A stretch of DNA of 64,000 nt from Deltaproteobacteria bacterium (GCA_019307815.1 JAFDIV010000002.1:144299-208298); one strand, 5' to 3'. Shown: positions 18,547 to 28,482, numbered from the stretch's first letter. The notes: generated by a model not told the origin, from the letters alone. Numbers and translations: made by a program.

Positions 18547-19908
18547 ATGGACTATGACGTGATTATTGTGGGAGCTGGCCCGGCCGGAATATTTGCAGCA
18601 CTGACCTTGGCCAAGCAAGGGGTGAAAAGGGTCCTGGTACTGGAAAAGGGCCGCGACATCGTTGAGCGGGACAGGCGCCGCCCCCCCGATGTCCTCTGCG
18701 GATGGGGCGGGGCAGGTGCCTTTAGTGACGGCAAGCTGACCTTTTCACCAGAAATAGGGGGGAATCTGGGGGACTATGTGGAGCCCAGCAGATTGGAAGG
18801 GCTTTTGAAGGAAGCGGATGAGACCTGGGTAAGCCATGGTGCCCCCGGAAACATATATGGCGATATTTCTCCAAAGGTGGAAGAAATGGCTGATCGGGCC
18901 CGGCTGGCCGATCTTCAGTTGATCCCCATGCGCGTCCGGCATATCGGTACGGAAAACTGTGTGGCTGTGCTAAAGGGCTTGAAGGAGTCCCTTGCAGGCA
19001 CTGTGGAGATAAGGACAGGGTGTGAGGTTAAGGAGCTTGTTGCCCCGGAAAATACCATCTACGGCGTAAAACTGAGCAATGACCAGATGATCACCTGCCA
19101 GTACGTGATTGCAGCTCCTGGGCGATCAGGTGCTCCATGGATGAAGGTGCAGGCTGAGGCCCTTGGTCTCAGAACAGAGGCAAGTCCGGTGGACATCGGG
19201 GTGAGGGTGGAACTTCCGGCAGTGGTACTCAAAGAGATTACGGATGTGGTGTATGAGTCCAAGCTGGTCTATTACTCTAAGACCTTTGACGACAAGGTGC
19301 GAACCTTTTGCATGAATCCATTCGGCGAAGTGGTCCTGGAAAAGAATGAGGATATGGTTACTGTCAACGGCCACAGTTATGCAGGCAGAAAGACGGAAAA
19401 TACCAATTTCGCCATCTTGGTCAGCAGTGCCTTTACAGAGCCCTTTGATGATCCAATTGCCTATGGCCGTTATATTGCAAGGCTGGCCAATTTGTTGGGA
19501 AAGGGAGTTATCATCCAGCGCCTAGGTGATCTGCTGGCAGGGAGAAGGAGTACGCCCCAGCGAATTGCAAAGGGCCTCACCCGCCCTACACTAAAAGAGG
19601 CCACACCCGGTGACCTAAGCTTTGTATTCCCATATCGGCATCTTATGGGGATCACCGAGATGCTCCAGGCATTGGAAAAGCTCGCGCCGGGGGTGTATTC
19701 CCGTCATACCTTGCTCTATGGCGTAGAGGTGAAATTTTACTCCAATAGAATTGCCGTATCAAAAGAACTGGAGACAAGCATTAAGAATCTTTTTGCCATT
19801 GGAGATGGTGCAGGTATTACCCGTGGTCTACTTCAGGCCTCGGCCAGTGGTATTTGGGCAGCACGAGCCATTGCAAGGAGAATAAAAGGAGAAGAGCCAA
19901 CGCCTTAG
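18547..19908 (+). CDS. FAD-dependent oxidoreductase (COG2509 type)
   Basis: This 453-residue flavoprotein has the dinucleotide-binding motif IIVGAGPAGIFAALTLA at its N-terminus, CGWGGAGAFSDGKL near residue 55, a second FAD contact (VIAAPGRSGAPWM) and a C-terminal FAIGDGAGITRGLLQA. This pattern belongs to the uncharacterised FAD-dependent dehydrogenase group. No substrate-specific motif is evident. It is probably co-transcribed with the CaiB-like gene 21 nt upstream. Confidence 0.85.
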   Translation: MDYDVIIVGAGPAGIFAALTLAKQGVKRVLVLEKGRDIVERDRRRPPDVLCGWGGAGAFSDGKLTFSPEIGGNLGDYVEPSRLEGLLKEADETWVSHGAPGNIYGDISPKVEEMADRARLADLQLIPMRVRHIGTENCVAVLKGLKESLAGTVEIRTGCEVKELVAPENTIYGVKLSNDQMITCQYVIAAPGRSGAPWMKVQAEALGLRTEASPVDIGVRVELPAVVLKEITDVVYESKLVYYSKTFDDKVRTFCMNPFGEVVLEKNEDMVTVNGHSYAGRKTENTNFAILVSSAFTEPFDDPIAYGRYIARLANLLGKGVIIQRLGDLLAGRRSTPQRIAKGLTRPTLKEATPGDLSFVFPYRHLMGITEMLQALEKLAPGVYSRHTLLYGVEVKFYSNRIAVSKELETSIKNLFAIGDGAGITRGLLQASASGIWAARAIARRIKGEEPTP

Positions 19909-20299
19909 TAGTCCGTAAATTTACCCTTGCCCAATACCGCGCATGTTGTGGCCCTTTTCCCTTGACACACAATGCCATTCCCACCATAGTCCCCTTCAGA
20001 AAAAGCAACTCCTTATCCATAATATCATGCCATATACACTCCTCGTTCGAAGGAATATATAATATTAAATGGGTTTGATAATTGCTGTCTGACCACATCC
20101 TTGTTAACCTTATCATGACATGTTAATCATAAACTGCTCAAATTATCTTAAAGATTCAGGGGTAATTTTTTTGGCTGCCCAAGTAGGCTTCTAAGTCAAG
20201 AAACCCAAACTTGTAGTGCTATAAGGGCCTTGGGCCGTTGGCAAATATAATATGGCAATGGGAAACTCCTTAACCCCAAAAAATAAGGAGGGTATGATC
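19909..20299. other. Intergenic region upstream of the TRAP operon
   Basis: About 390 bp with no gene. It is AT-rich from about 20040 and contains an imperfect 11-bp direct repeat, TGTTAACCTTA and TGTTAATCATA, near 20102-20130. The promoter of the TRAP operon should lie here, but I cannot fix it. TTGACA near 19972 has no convincing -10 partner. Confidence 0.35.
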
Positions 20300-21325
20300 A
20301 TGAGAAAATTAATCCTTTGGCTTCTAGTCTTTTTCTTTGCCCTTTGTTCCGGCCCTTTTGTTGCCCATCAGGCCAGGTGCGAAACCATTCAGCTAAAAAT
20401 GGCCCACTTCATGTCTCCGATGCATATACAACACCGCAAATCCTTTGTTCCCTTTTCAAAGAAGGTGGAGGAGCTAACTGGTGGAAGGGTGAAAATCAAG
20501 ATATACCCCGGGGGTGCCTTGGGCGGACCAAAGCAGCTTCCAGATGCTGTTCTGTCAGGAATCACTGATATTGCATTTATTATCCCTTCTTACTCAACTG
20601 GCAGGTTTATCCGCATGTCTGTTTTGGGTCTTCCTTTCATGGTTAACAGCGCGCTTCACGCCACTAAAGTGATCTATGATCTCTATGACAAGTATCTTGC
20701 TGAGGACTTCAAAGACTATAAGGTACTCTGGTTTTACTCATGCGGCACTGGTCAACTCCACTCTGTGCCAAAACCCATACAAAATATCTCTGACCTTAAT
20801 GGCATGAAAATGCGCGCCCCTTCTGCGTATATGAGCAAGGCCCTTAAACTCTTGGGAGCAAACCCTGTTGGAATGCCAATTTCCAAACTGACCATTTCCC
20901 TTGAAAAGGGTGTAATTGACGGCATGCTGACCCCTTACAGCGCTGTAGAAGACTTCAGGCTGTTCGACCTGGTGAAGTACATCACTGAAGTCAAGATGTA
21001 TGTCTCCCCAATGGCGGTGGTTATGAATAAACGAAAATTCGCTTCCCTTCCTGACTTTGCTAAGAAGGCCATAGATCAGGCATCCGGCAGGCAATGGGGG
21101 CTTCATGCTGCACGCGTATATGGCAGCGAAGATCAAGAAGTAGTGGAAGAGATCAGAAGGCAGGGCAAGATAACCATCATAAAGCTATCAGATGCAAAGC
21201 GCCGTGAGTTTATTGAAAGACTCAAGGTTATGCAAAGGGACTGGGTGAGGGATATGACCAAGAAAGGACTTCCTGCAAAAGAGATACTGGATGCTGCTTT
21301 GAAATCAGCCGCAAGAAATGAATAA
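20300..21325 (+). CDS. dctP: TRAP transporter solute-binding protein
   Basis: This periplasmic DctP-type receptor of a TRAP transporter binds an organic acid and delivers it to the DctQM membrane pair. A Sec signal peptide (MRKLILWLLVFFFALCSGP, cleaved near QARCE) precedes the mature domain. Family signatures include GGRVKIKIYPGGALGG, LNGMKMRAPSAYMSKAL (with the carboxylate-binding Arg) and GVIDGMLTPYSAV. I chose ATG 20300 because AAGGAGG lies 7 nt upstream. The sequence does not fix the substrate. Confidence 0.93.
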   Translation: MRKLILWLLVFFFALCSGPFVAHQARCETIQLKMAHFMSPMHIQHRKSFVPFSKKVEELTGGRVKIKIYPGGALGGPKQLPDAVLSGITDIAFIIPSYSTGRFIRMSVLGLPFMVNSALHATKVIYDLYDKYLAEDFKDYKVLWFYSCGTGQLHSVPKPIQNISDLNGMKMRAPSAYMSKALKLLGANPVGMPISKLTISLEKGVIDGMLTPYSAVEDFRLFDLVKYITEVKMYVSPMAVVMNKRKFASLPDFAKKAIDQASGRQWGLHAARVYGSEDQEVVEEIRRQGKITIIKLSDAKRREFIERLKVMQRDWVRDMTKKGLPAKEILDAALKSAARNE

Positions 21326-21417
21326 ACCCTATTTAATAGTAAAATCTTTACTTGTTGATTTCCAGGCCGGCTGGTGCTCTTCCTGAAGCTGGCCTGGAAA
21401 CAAGGGGTAAATTGTAT

Positions 21418-21924
21418 ATGGAAGACGAGCGTCTCAGTAATGGCCCGGGAAGGTGGACTTCTTATCTGTGGAAATTCGTAAGCTGGATTGCATGGGGAGT
21501 CCTTTTTTTCATGATGTTTCTCACCGTATCCGACGTGTTCATGAGAAAGGTCTTCAATCATTCCATCCTGGGGACGGTTGAGCTCACCCAGTTTATGCTT
21601 CTTATTCTCATCTTTTTCTCACTTGCCCAGACCGAGTTAATGGATGGCCATGTCAAGGTGGACTTGATTGTGAGTAGATTTGGGGCGCGAGTCCAGTCCT
21701 TCTTTGATCTCATAACACAGTTTTCCTGCTTTTTACTCAGCGGGCTCATGACTTGGTCCACTATACTTTATGCGGAAATGATGAGGGCCAGCGGGGAGGT
21801 GTCCCAGGATCTTTGGCTGCCAGTATATCCCTTTGTATATGTAGTGGCTGTAGGCTGGGGTCTTCTTGGAATTGCCCTTATCATCAAATTTACTCTGGCC
21901 CTTAGAAAAGCGGTGAGGCCATGA
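21418..21924 (+). CDS. dctQ: TRAP transporter small permease
   Basis: The small membrane subunit of the TRAP transporter, about 168 residues from ATG 21418, has four predicted transmembrane helices. They start near residues 20, 55, 92 and 130. The family segment VSDVFMRKVFNHSILGTVELTQFML is present. It links the receptor to the large permease. It overlaps dctM by the 4-nt ATGA, so the two are translationally coupled. The upstream in-frame extension to 21352 has no ribosome site; the AAGGGG before 21418 is weak. Confidence 0.9.
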   Translation: MEDERLSNGPGRWTSYLWKFVSWIAWGVLFFMMFLTVSDVFMRKVFNHSILGTVELTQFMLLILIFFSLAQTELMDGHVKVDLIVSRFGARVQSFFDLITQFSCFLLSGLMTWSTILYAEMMRASGEVSQDLWLPVYPFVYVVAVGWGLLGIALIIKFTLALRKAVRP

Positions 21925-23225
21925 GCCCTGTAGTCATCGGCGGTATTGGGATTCTTTTTCTCTTCCTATTGCTTGCCATGCGCATGCAAATCGGGTTCAG
22001 CATGGCCATGGTAGGGTTCCTGGGTTTTGCCATTCTGGGCTCCTTGAAGCCTAGCTTTACCATACTCGGAATGGAGCCTTTCAAGATAGGCGGCTCATAT
22101 AGCCTTACCGTCATTCCCCTTTTTATCCTCATGGGCCAATTTGCCAACCATTCTAGGATGGGCTCTGAAATATACCAGACCGTTTACCGATGGATCGGGT
22201 TTCTGCCCGGGGGGCTGAGTATGGCCACCATTGGGGCCTGTGGCGGGTTTGCGGCCATTTCAGGCTCCTCCCTTGCTGCAGCGGCAACAATGGGCATGGT
22301 TGCACTTCCGGAAATGAAGCGCTTCGAATATGACGACTCCCTTGCCACCGGGTGCATTGCCGCAGGAGGAACCCTGGGAATTCTGATTCCTCCCAGTACT
22401 GTAATGATAATTTATGGTATCCTAACCCAACAGCCAATCGCTACCTTGTTTATTGCGGGGATCCTACCGGGCCTTCTCCTGACCGTTCTGTTTATTTTAA
22501 CCATTTATATTATGACAAAGCTGGACCCCACACTGGGTCCTCCTGGCCCCAGCTTTTCCATGAAAGAGAGGATTTATTCCCTAAAAGACACCTGGGGTAT
22601 CATCGCCCTGTTCCTGCTGGTGATCGGAGGGCTTTACACCGGGTGGTTCACGCCCACAGAAGCCGCAGGCGTTGGGGCTTTTGGCGCGTTTCTCATCACC
22701 ATAACAAAGGGAAGACTTACCTGGCGCAACCTTACAGCATCTCTGGATCAGACAGCGCGAACAACGGCCATGGTATTCCTGATACTTATAGGTGCAAGTA
22801 TATTTGGATACTTCTTGACAGTAAGCCAGATCCCTGACCAGCTTTCCCTTATTGCCATGCACGCTGGGTTGAATAGGTATATTATACTCTCGCTGATTAT
22901 TATTGCTTATATCATCCTTGGATGTTTCATGGAGGGCCTTGCCATCATGGTCCTCACCATACCTATCATTTATCCTATGGTGCTTGAGATGGGGTTTGAT
23001 CCCATATGGTTTGGAGTCATTATAACGCTTGTAATGGAAATGAGCCTTATCACGCCACCGGTAGGAATCAACGTATTCATCATAAGCGGGATCGCAAAAG
23101 ATGTTCCCATGTATACCATCTTTAGGGGCATCATTCCCTTTTGGTTCGCCATGCTGGCATGCATTATCCTCCTAGTCCTTTTCCCACAGATAGCCCTTTT
23201 CCTTCCCCAGACCATGAGAGGATAA
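21921..23225 (+). CDS. dctM: TRAP transporter large permease
   Basis: This 434-residue DctM-type permease has about 12 hydrophobic segments. Landmarks include GACGGFAAISGSSLAAAATMG, GTLGILIPPSTVMIIYGILT, FTPTEAAGVGAFGAF and the C-terminal ITPPVGINVFIISGIA, all typical of the ion-coupled TRAP permease. Uptake is driven by a sodium or proton gradient. The start overlaps the dctQ stop by 4 nt. It ends the three-gene operon. Confidence 0.95.
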   Translation: MSPVVIGGIGILFLFLLLAMRMQIGFSMAMVGFLGFAILGSLKPSFTILGMEPFKIGGSYSLTVIPLFILMGQFANHSRMGSEIYQTVYRWIGFLPGGLSMATIGACGGFAAISGSSLAAAATMGMVALPEMKRFEYDDSLATGCIAAGGTLGILIPPSTVMIIYGILTQQPIATLFIAGILPGLLLTVLFILTIYIMTKLDPTLGPPGPSFSMKERIYSLKDTWGIIALFLLVIGGLYTGWFTPTEAAGVGAFGAFLITITKGRLTWRNLTASLDQTARTTAMVFLILIGASIFGYFLTVSQIPDQLSLIAMHAGLNRYIILSLIIIAYIILGCFMEGLAIMVLTIPIIYPMVLEMGFDPIWFGVIITLVMEMSLITPPVGINVFIISGIAKDVPMYTIFRGIIPFWFAMLACIILLVLFPQIALFLPQTMRG

Positions 23226-23313
23226 CCGATACAGTGCGAGGAGCACCTTTCGGTGGAGGCAGGCCTCAAAACAGCCAAAAAGAAAATTATAAAGGAATAG
23301 CAAAAAGAGGCTT

Positions 23314-23823
23314 TTAAGTGGCGCATTCGCTCGTGTCGCCTGCCAGTTTTGAAAGGGCGTGTTCAAGGGCGGGGACCACCACAGAGAGGTTTTCCACTGC
23401 TGCCCGTGGGCTGCCAGGTACGTTGATAATCAGGCATGACTTCCTGACCCCGGCCACTGCCCTAGAGATCATGGCATGGGGGGTTTTTTTGAGGCTTTCT
23501 GCCCGCATGGCCTCAGCCATGCCAGGGACTTCATAGTCAATCACGGCCTTGGTGGCCTGGGGGGTCACATCACGGGGGGTAAGGCCGGTGCCCCCGGTAG
23601 TCACGATAAGGGAGAGGCCCTTTTTATCTACCCATTCTATAAGAATCTTCTCTATTTGGTCCTGTTCGTCCGGGACCATATCCCTTTGTTCAACCCGGAA
23701 GCCCTTTTCCTGGAGCAGCGCTTCCACGGCATCCCCGCTTCGATCCTCCCTTAGTCCCTGGGACCCCTTGTCGCTTACGGTCAGGACTCCAGCACGAAAA
23801 GACAATTGATTGACCGAGCTCAT
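23314..23823 (-). CDS. mog: Molybdopterin adenylyltransferase (MogA/MoaB family)
   Basis: This 169-residue MogA/MoaB protein adenylylates molybdopterin, preparing it for metal insertion. It contains the MPT-binding signature TTGGTGLTPRDVTPQAT and the PGSPRAAVENL segment near the C-terminus. It is on the minus strand, 4 nt downstream of the EF-G-like gene, so the two are likely co-transcribed. A molybdenum or tungsten cofactor pathway fits an anaerobe with formate-type dehydrogenases, which are not in this window. Confidence 0.92.
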   Translation of the reverse strand: MSSVNQLSFRAGVLTVSDKGSQGLREDRSGDAVEALLQEKGFRVEQRDMVPDEQDQIEKILIEWVDKKGLSLIVTTGGTGLTPRDVTPQATKAVIDYEVPGMAEAMRAESLKKTPHAMISRAVAGVRKSCLIINVPGSPRAAVENLSVVVPALEHALSKLAGDTSECAT

Positions 23824-23827
23824 GCCT

Positions 23828-25906
23828 CTATTTTTCTTCTTTGGCAGCAGCGATCACCTTTTCAGCTAATTGGGCTGGTACCTCCTCGTAATGGGAAAAT
23901 TCCATGGTAAAGGTGCCTCTGCCGCCAGTCATTGAGTTGAGATCAAGTGCGTATTGTAAGATCTCCGCCATAGGCGCTTGGGCCTTAATGATTTGATACT
24001 TTCCCTTGCTTTCCATACCCAGCACCCTGCCGCGGCGGCCGTTTAGATCACCTATTACATCTCCCATCACCTCTTCGGGCACTGTAATTTCCATCTTCAT
24101 AATGGGCTCCAGAAGGGTGGGGTTTGCTTCCTGCAGGGCCTTTTTGAGGCACATGCTGGCGGCGATCTTGAAGGCCATTTCAGAGGAATCCACTTCGTGG
24201 GATTTGCCGTCAAAGAAACGCACTTTTAGATCCACCACCGGATAGCCAGCCAGGATGCCTGTCTGAAGGGCCTCCTGGATACCCTTTTCAACCGCAGGGA
24301 CAAAGTTTCGGGGTACATTCATACCCACTAGGGCCTCCTCGAATTCAAAGCCTGTGCCTCTGTCGAGCGGTGTTACATCAAAATGGACCTCGGCAAACTG
24401 CCCGCGGCCGCCAGTCTGCTTTTTGTGGCGATAGATCACTTTCTGGACAGGCTTTTTGATGGTCTCTCTGTAAGGCACCTTCACGGCCTTGAGGTTGACT
24501 TCCACGCCGAATTTGCGTTTCAGCTTATCGCAGGTGGCCTCTAGGTGAATTTGCCCTGTTCCAGAAAGGATAATCTCAGAGGTGGCCTGATCCCTTTCAA
24601 GCCGAAGCGTGGGGTCTTCTTCCAGGAGCTTTGCCAGGGAAGTAAAGACCTTGTCTTCACTTCCTTTTACCTTGGCCTCTACCGCGTAGGAAATTACTGC
24701 GGGCAGGGGCTCTACGGGTTCAAACACGATAGGGTCATCCTCAGCACATAGGGTGTCTCCTGTCTGGGTTTCTTTCAATTTAGCTATGGCCACAATGTCG
24801 CCTGGGCCAGCTTCTTCAATGGGTTGTTGCTTCTTGCCCTCCATAATAAATAGTTGCCCAAATTTTTCTTTTGTATCCTTAATGGGGTTATAGACAGTGG
24901 AGTCTGATTTCAGGGTGCCGGAAAAGACCCGTAATATCGTTAGCTTACCTGCAAAAGGATCTGCCACGGTCTTGAAGACCAATGAGGAAAAAGGCGCCTC
25001 TGACGAGGGGGGCCTTTCAATGGCCTCATCCGTGCCAGGCTTCTTGCCCTTTTTGGGTGGTCTTTCCAGGGGCGAGGGTAGCCCTTGTACCATAAGGGTC
25101 ATTAGCTGGGGTACCCCAATGTTCAAGAGGGCTGATCCGCAGACCACAGGAATCACGACTTCGGACTTTATGCCTTTGAGAAGAGTGTTTTCAATGTCCT
25201 GGGCCGAGAGCTCTTCGCCCTCCAGGTATTTTTCCATTAGTGTATCATCTGCCTCCACGATATTCTCTATCATCTTTTCACGCCATTCTTCCACCTGGCC
25301 AGACATATCAGCGGGTATGTCCCCTGTCTCAAATTTGCCGCTGCCATCTTTGCTGAAGGTGTATGCCTTCATTCTTATGAGATCTACAAGTCCCGCGAAA
25401 TCACTCTCAGCCCCTATGGGGAGAAAGAGGGGTGTTATTCGTTTTTCAAACGTGTTTGCAATGTCTTCCAGTGTCTTAAAGAAATCGGCCCGTTCCCGGT
25501 CCAGCTTGTTGATGAAGATGACGCGAGGCAGGCCCAGTTCGTCCGCAAATGCCCAGACCTTCTCTGTGCCTACCTTGACCCCTCCAGTGGCATCCACCAC
25601 CACTACTACGGAATCTGCTGCCTGCAAGGACTGTTTTGTGTCCGAGAGAAAGTTATCGTCACCTGGGGTATCAATGATATTGATGGTGTGCTTTTTCCAT
25701 TCCGCATGGTGAATGGCGGTGCTGATGGTGATCTTCCTTGCAATCTCTTCTGGTTCAAAGTCCATATTAGAGGTGTTGTCATCGACTTTTCCAAGTCGAG
25801 ACGTGGACTTGCCATTGAAAAGTATAGCCTCTGCAAGTGAGGTCTTTCCAGATCCAGCGTGTGCTATGAGTCCAACATTTCTCAGAAATTCCGGTTTTCT
25901 TTCCAT
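23828..25906 (-). CDS. EF-G-like translational GTPase
   Basis: This 692-residue protein has the full elongation factor G domain order: GTPase with G1 AHAGSGKTS and G4 NKLD, domain II, and domains III-V (including GRGQFAEVHFDVTP and GDLNGRRGRVLGM). The G3 motif reads DTPGDDNFLSD; canonical EF-G has DTPGHVDF, so the catalytic His is replaced by Asp. It is therefore a paralogous EF-G-like factor rather than the housekeeping translocase. ATG 25906 follows GAGG. It is probably co-transcribed with mog downstream. Confidence 0.88.
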   Translation of the reverse strand: MERKPEFLRNVGLIAHAGSGKTSLAEAILFNGKSTSRLGKVDDNTSNMDFEPEEIARKITISTAIHHAEWKKHTINIIDTPGDDNFLSDTKQSLQAADSVVVVVDATGGVKVGTEKVWAFADELGLPRVIFINKLDRERADFFKTLEDIANTFEKRITPLFLPIGAESDFAGLVDLIRMKAYTFSKDGSGKFETGDIPADMSGQVEEWREKMIENIVEADDTLMEKYLEGEELSAQDIENTLLKGIKSEVVIPVVCGSALLNIGVPQLMTLMVQGLPSPLERPPKKGKKPGTDEAIERPPSSEAPFSSLVFKTVADPFAGKLTILRVFSGTLKSDSTVYNPIKDTKEKFGQLFIMEGKKQQPIEEAGPGDIVAIAKLKETQTGDTLCAEDDPIVFEPVEPLPAVISYAVEAKVKGSEDKVFTSLAKLLEEDPTLRLERDQATSEIILSGTGQIHLEATCDKLKRKFGVEVNLKAVKVPYRETIKKPVQKVIYRHKKQTGGRGQFAEVHFDVTPLDRGTGFEFEEALVGMNVPRNFVPAVEKGIQEALQTGILAGYPVVDLKVRFFDGKSHEVDSSEMAFKIAASMCLKKALQEANPTLLEPIMKMEITVPEEVMGDVIGDLNGRRGRVLGMESKGKYQIIKAQAPMAEILQYALDLNSMTGGRGTFTMEFSHYEEVPAQLAEKVIAAAKEEK

Positions 25907-26040
25907 AATCAACACCTCTTCTTAAGTGATTAATTGACATCCACCCATGAATCAGGATTTCTGGGTGAAGTCTTTATCTGGGAGCTTTCAGGCATTCAAT
26001 TAAGGCGCTACTGGGGATTGTCCCCCTCCATCCTCTCGCT

Positions 26041-26240
26041 GCCTCTTCGGTGGTCCGCAAAGTTCTGTAAGGGGCCCCTGGGTTCAAAAAGGTCCCACTT
26101 GCCTTAGGGTGAGACCCATAACCATGAAGGAAAAGGTACCCGTGCCATATCAAGAGAGGTTCCTAGACCCAGGTCAGGTTTTTGCCTTAATTGGTGGGGC
26201 TTTTCTAGGCTTGTTAAAGAGAAAGCGACCACAATAGCCA
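26041..26240. ncRNA. Candidate structured RNA, 6S-like layout
   Basis: Inside a 610-bp gene-free spacer (25907-26516) lie nested long-range helices. GTGGTC(c)GC at 26050 pairs with GCGACCAC at 26225 (8 bp). CCTGGGTT at 26077 pairs with GACCCAGG at 26166 (7 bp plus G-U). An inner GGTC...GACC hairpin is at 26091-26116. A roughly 180-nt, mostly closed hairpin with internal bulges resembles 6S RNA in overall plan, but I recognise no diagnostic 6S sequence. The strand is undetermined. The remainder of the spacer shows no gene. Confidence 0.28.
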
Positions 26241-26516
26241 CAACCTATGCCCCGCTTTGCGGAGTCCAACCGACCGCGTACTTCCCGTGCATAACCTCTT
26301 AGAGATCTTAGAAAACTAGGCTTTCAAACTTACATCAATAGTCAAAATAAAGTCAAGATAAGATTTCCATGACCAGGGGGTAATGAAGGGCCTGTGAGGG
26401 GGCCTGAGGGATATGATAAGGCATAACACGCCGTTCTCAAAAAATTTTTTGATTGTCAATTCTAAGGAATATGATAAATTTAATATTTTTTAAGCGAACT
26501 TGGCGGGGCAGAAGAC

Positions 26517-27449
26517 ATGGAAAATTTGGGGCCAAGGGGCTTAGTGGAGGCGTTTCTGGAGCGGCTCCGACGGGAAAGGGGCTGCTCTGAGCATACCATC
26601 AAGGCCTACAGGAGTGACCTGCGTCAATTTTTGGCCTTTTTGATTTCCGAGGGCAGGCTCCACAACGATGATAAGGCCTGGGATTCAAGTGGCATTGATC
26701 CCTTGGTGGTGAGAGGTTATTTGGCCAGGCTGTTTGGGCAGAATAGCAGGACCACCATAGCTAGAAAGCTCTCTGCACTGCGATCATTTTTCACGTTTTT
26801 GGAACGCTCGGGCCTTAGCGAGTCCAATCCGGCTGCAGAGGTTTCCACTCCGCGTCTGCGGAGGCATATCCCTGCCCATTTGACGGTAGACCAGACCTTT
26901 AGGCTCTTGGATCTGCCCAGAAAGGATACGCTCCTAGGTCTCAGGGATGCTGCCATACTAGAGGTGCTTTACTCTTGCGGGTTACGGGTCAGTGAGCTTT
27001 GCTCCTTGAATGTATCGAGCATAGACCTTGAGAGCCGGATTGTGCGGGTAATGGGAAAGGGGAGCAAAGAAAGACTGGTTCCCATTGGCAGACAGGCACT
27101 TCGTACCCTGAAGGCATATTTGGATGCGGTTGGCCCACTGAGAAGGCGGTATGGGCGGGGGGGAGATCAAGAGCCCCTGTTCCTCAATTATAGGGGGGGG
27201 AGACTGACGGCCAGAAGTGTCAATAGGATCATAAAGCGATATGCACTGGAATGCGGGCTCAGTTCGGATATCAGCCCCCATGCCATGAGACACACCTTTG
27301 CAACACATATGTTGGATGGGGGGGCGGATCTTCGGACTGTTCAAGAACTTCTGGGCCATGAGAGCCTAAGTACGACCCAGAAGTACACGCACTTGAGCTT
27401 GGACAAACTTATGGCGGTCTATGACAAGGCCCACCCCAGAAGCCAATGA
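26517..27449 (+). CDS. xerC: Site-specific tyrosine recombinase XerC
   Basis: This 310-residue tyrosine recombinase resolves chromosome dimers at dif with XerD. The SAM-like N-terminal domain (GCSEHTIKAYRSDLRQFLAFL) is followed by the catalytic core with Arg in CGLRVSELCSL, HAMRHTFATHML, LLGHESLSTTQ and the nucleophilic Tyr in KYTHLS. All catalytic residues (R, K, H-x-x-R, H, Y) are present. It precedes hslV by 22 bp, the common xerC-hslV-hslU order, which favours XerC over a mobile-element integrase. Confidence 0.93.
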   Translation: MENLGPRGLVEAFLERLRRERGCSEHTIKAYRSDLRQFLAFLISEGRLHNDDKAWDSSGIDPLVVRGYLARLFGQNSRTTIARKLSALRSFFTFLERSGLSESNPAAEVSTPRLRRHIPAHLTVDQTFRLLDLPRKDTLLGLRDAAILEVLYSCGLRVSELCSLNVSSIDLESRIVRVMGKGSKERLVPIGRQALRTLKAYLDAVGPLRRRYGRGGDQEPLFLNYRGGRLTARSVNRIIKRYALECGLSSDISPHAMRHTFATHMLDGGADLRTVQELLGHESLSTTQKYTHLSLDKLMAVYDKAHPRSQ

Positions 27450-27471
27450 GCAATAAGGAGAAGATTGTTTC

Positions 27472-28032
27472 ATGAACAATGGTGCGCAAGACAAAAAGAA
27501 GTTACTCCGGGCCACCACGGTCTTGGCTGTTATGAAGGATGGCAGGGCTGTGATGGCCGGCGACGGGCAGGTAAGCCTGGGTGAGACCATCATGAAACAT
27601 AAGGCCACCAAGGTAAGGCCCATGTATAAGGACCAGGTGCTAGTGGGTTTTGCAGGGGCTGCGGCTGATGCCTTTAATCTCTTTGAGAGGCTGGAGGGAA
27701 AGCTGGAGAGCTTTAGTGGAAACCTCACACGCGCTGCTGTGGAACTTGCTAAGGACTGGCGTACGGATAAGATCCTGCGTCGGCTGGAGGCCCTATTGTT
27801 GGCCATGGACAAGGAACATATCCTTATCATATCGGGAACAGGAGACGTGATCGAGCCAGATGAGTCGGTTGCGGCCATTGGCTCTGGAGGTCCTTATGCC
27901 TTGGCTGCGGCAAAGGCACTGGTGGCCCATTCTGACCTGGATGCTGTTGCCATTGCTCGGGAATCAATGAGGATCGCCGCATCCATTTGTGTGTATACCA
28001 ATGAACATATGGTGATTCATGAACTTGGGTAA
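27472..28032 (+). CDS. hslV: ATP-dependent protease subunit HslV
   Basis: The peptidase subunit of the HslUV (ClpYQ) proteasome-like protease, 186 residues. The N-terminal propeptide ends before TTVLAV, whose first Thr is the nucleophile after processing. [19 protein letters not shown] and [17 protein letters not shown] are hallmark segments. It forms hexameric rings that dock on HslU. It is 22 bp after xerC, and hslU follows after a 450-bp spacer. Confidence 0.95.
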   Translation: MNNGAQDKKKLLRATTVLAVMKDGRAVMAGDGQVSLGETIMKHKATKVRPMYKDQVLVGFAGAAADAFNLFERLEGKLESFSGNLTRAAVELAKDWRTDKILRRLEALLLAMDKEHILIISGTGDVIEPDESVAAIGSGGPYALAAAKALVAHSDLDAVAIARESMRIAASICVYTNEHMVIHELG

Positions 28033-28106
28033 TTTTGGGGTAAACATTTTCGGAGCGGGAAGAATCTGGGTATTGGGATTCGTTCATAAGAAACACGTGT
28101 TCAACA

Positions 28107-28300
28107 CCAAATGTCAAATGACCAATGCCAAATGAATGTCAAAACCTTAATCCCAAATAGCCCGAATCCTTGTCTTGCAAGATTCTACATCAGTCAGCTG
28201 AATGTTGTCTGTTAACTATTTCTGAAGTATTTAGGATTTAAAATTTGGCATTGATTTAAAATTTGGATCTTGGCATTTTCCGCATTTTGGAGTCTTTGAT
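28107..28300. repeat. Degenerate inverted-repeat spacer between hslV and hslU
   Basis: The 450-bp spacer 28033-28482 contains repeated words of the type CCAAATGTCAAATG and CCAATGCCAAATG (28107-28134). Their approximate reverse complements, TTTGGCATTG and AATTTGGATCTTGGCAT, lie at 28243-28300. The arms could form a long imperfect hairpin. Related words recur before argG (33330-33515). No gene is seen in this spacer. Confidence 0.45.
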
Positions 28301-28482
28301 TTTAGAGATTTGTTTCCTTAATGAATGAGGTTTAAGCCCTACGCTCAAGTATGACGGGCAATATATGTGCCCCGGTCCCACCTAGTATGAGAACCATTTG
28401 TTTCCATAGTGTGCCAATATTGGGGAAAAGGGGAAAGATGAGGCGAGATATGGAAAAGGATGAGATAAAGGAAGATGGGTTC

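Noticed and set aside
26517..27449. Mobile-element integrase
   Set aside because: The recombinase is followed by hslVU in the conserved xerC order and has no element around it; housekeeping XerC fits better.
28107..28300. CRISPR array
   Set aside because: The recurring words are short, degenerate and unevenly spaced, with inverted rather than direct repeats; no cas genes are present. The same holds for the repeats at 32226, 33330 and 39884.
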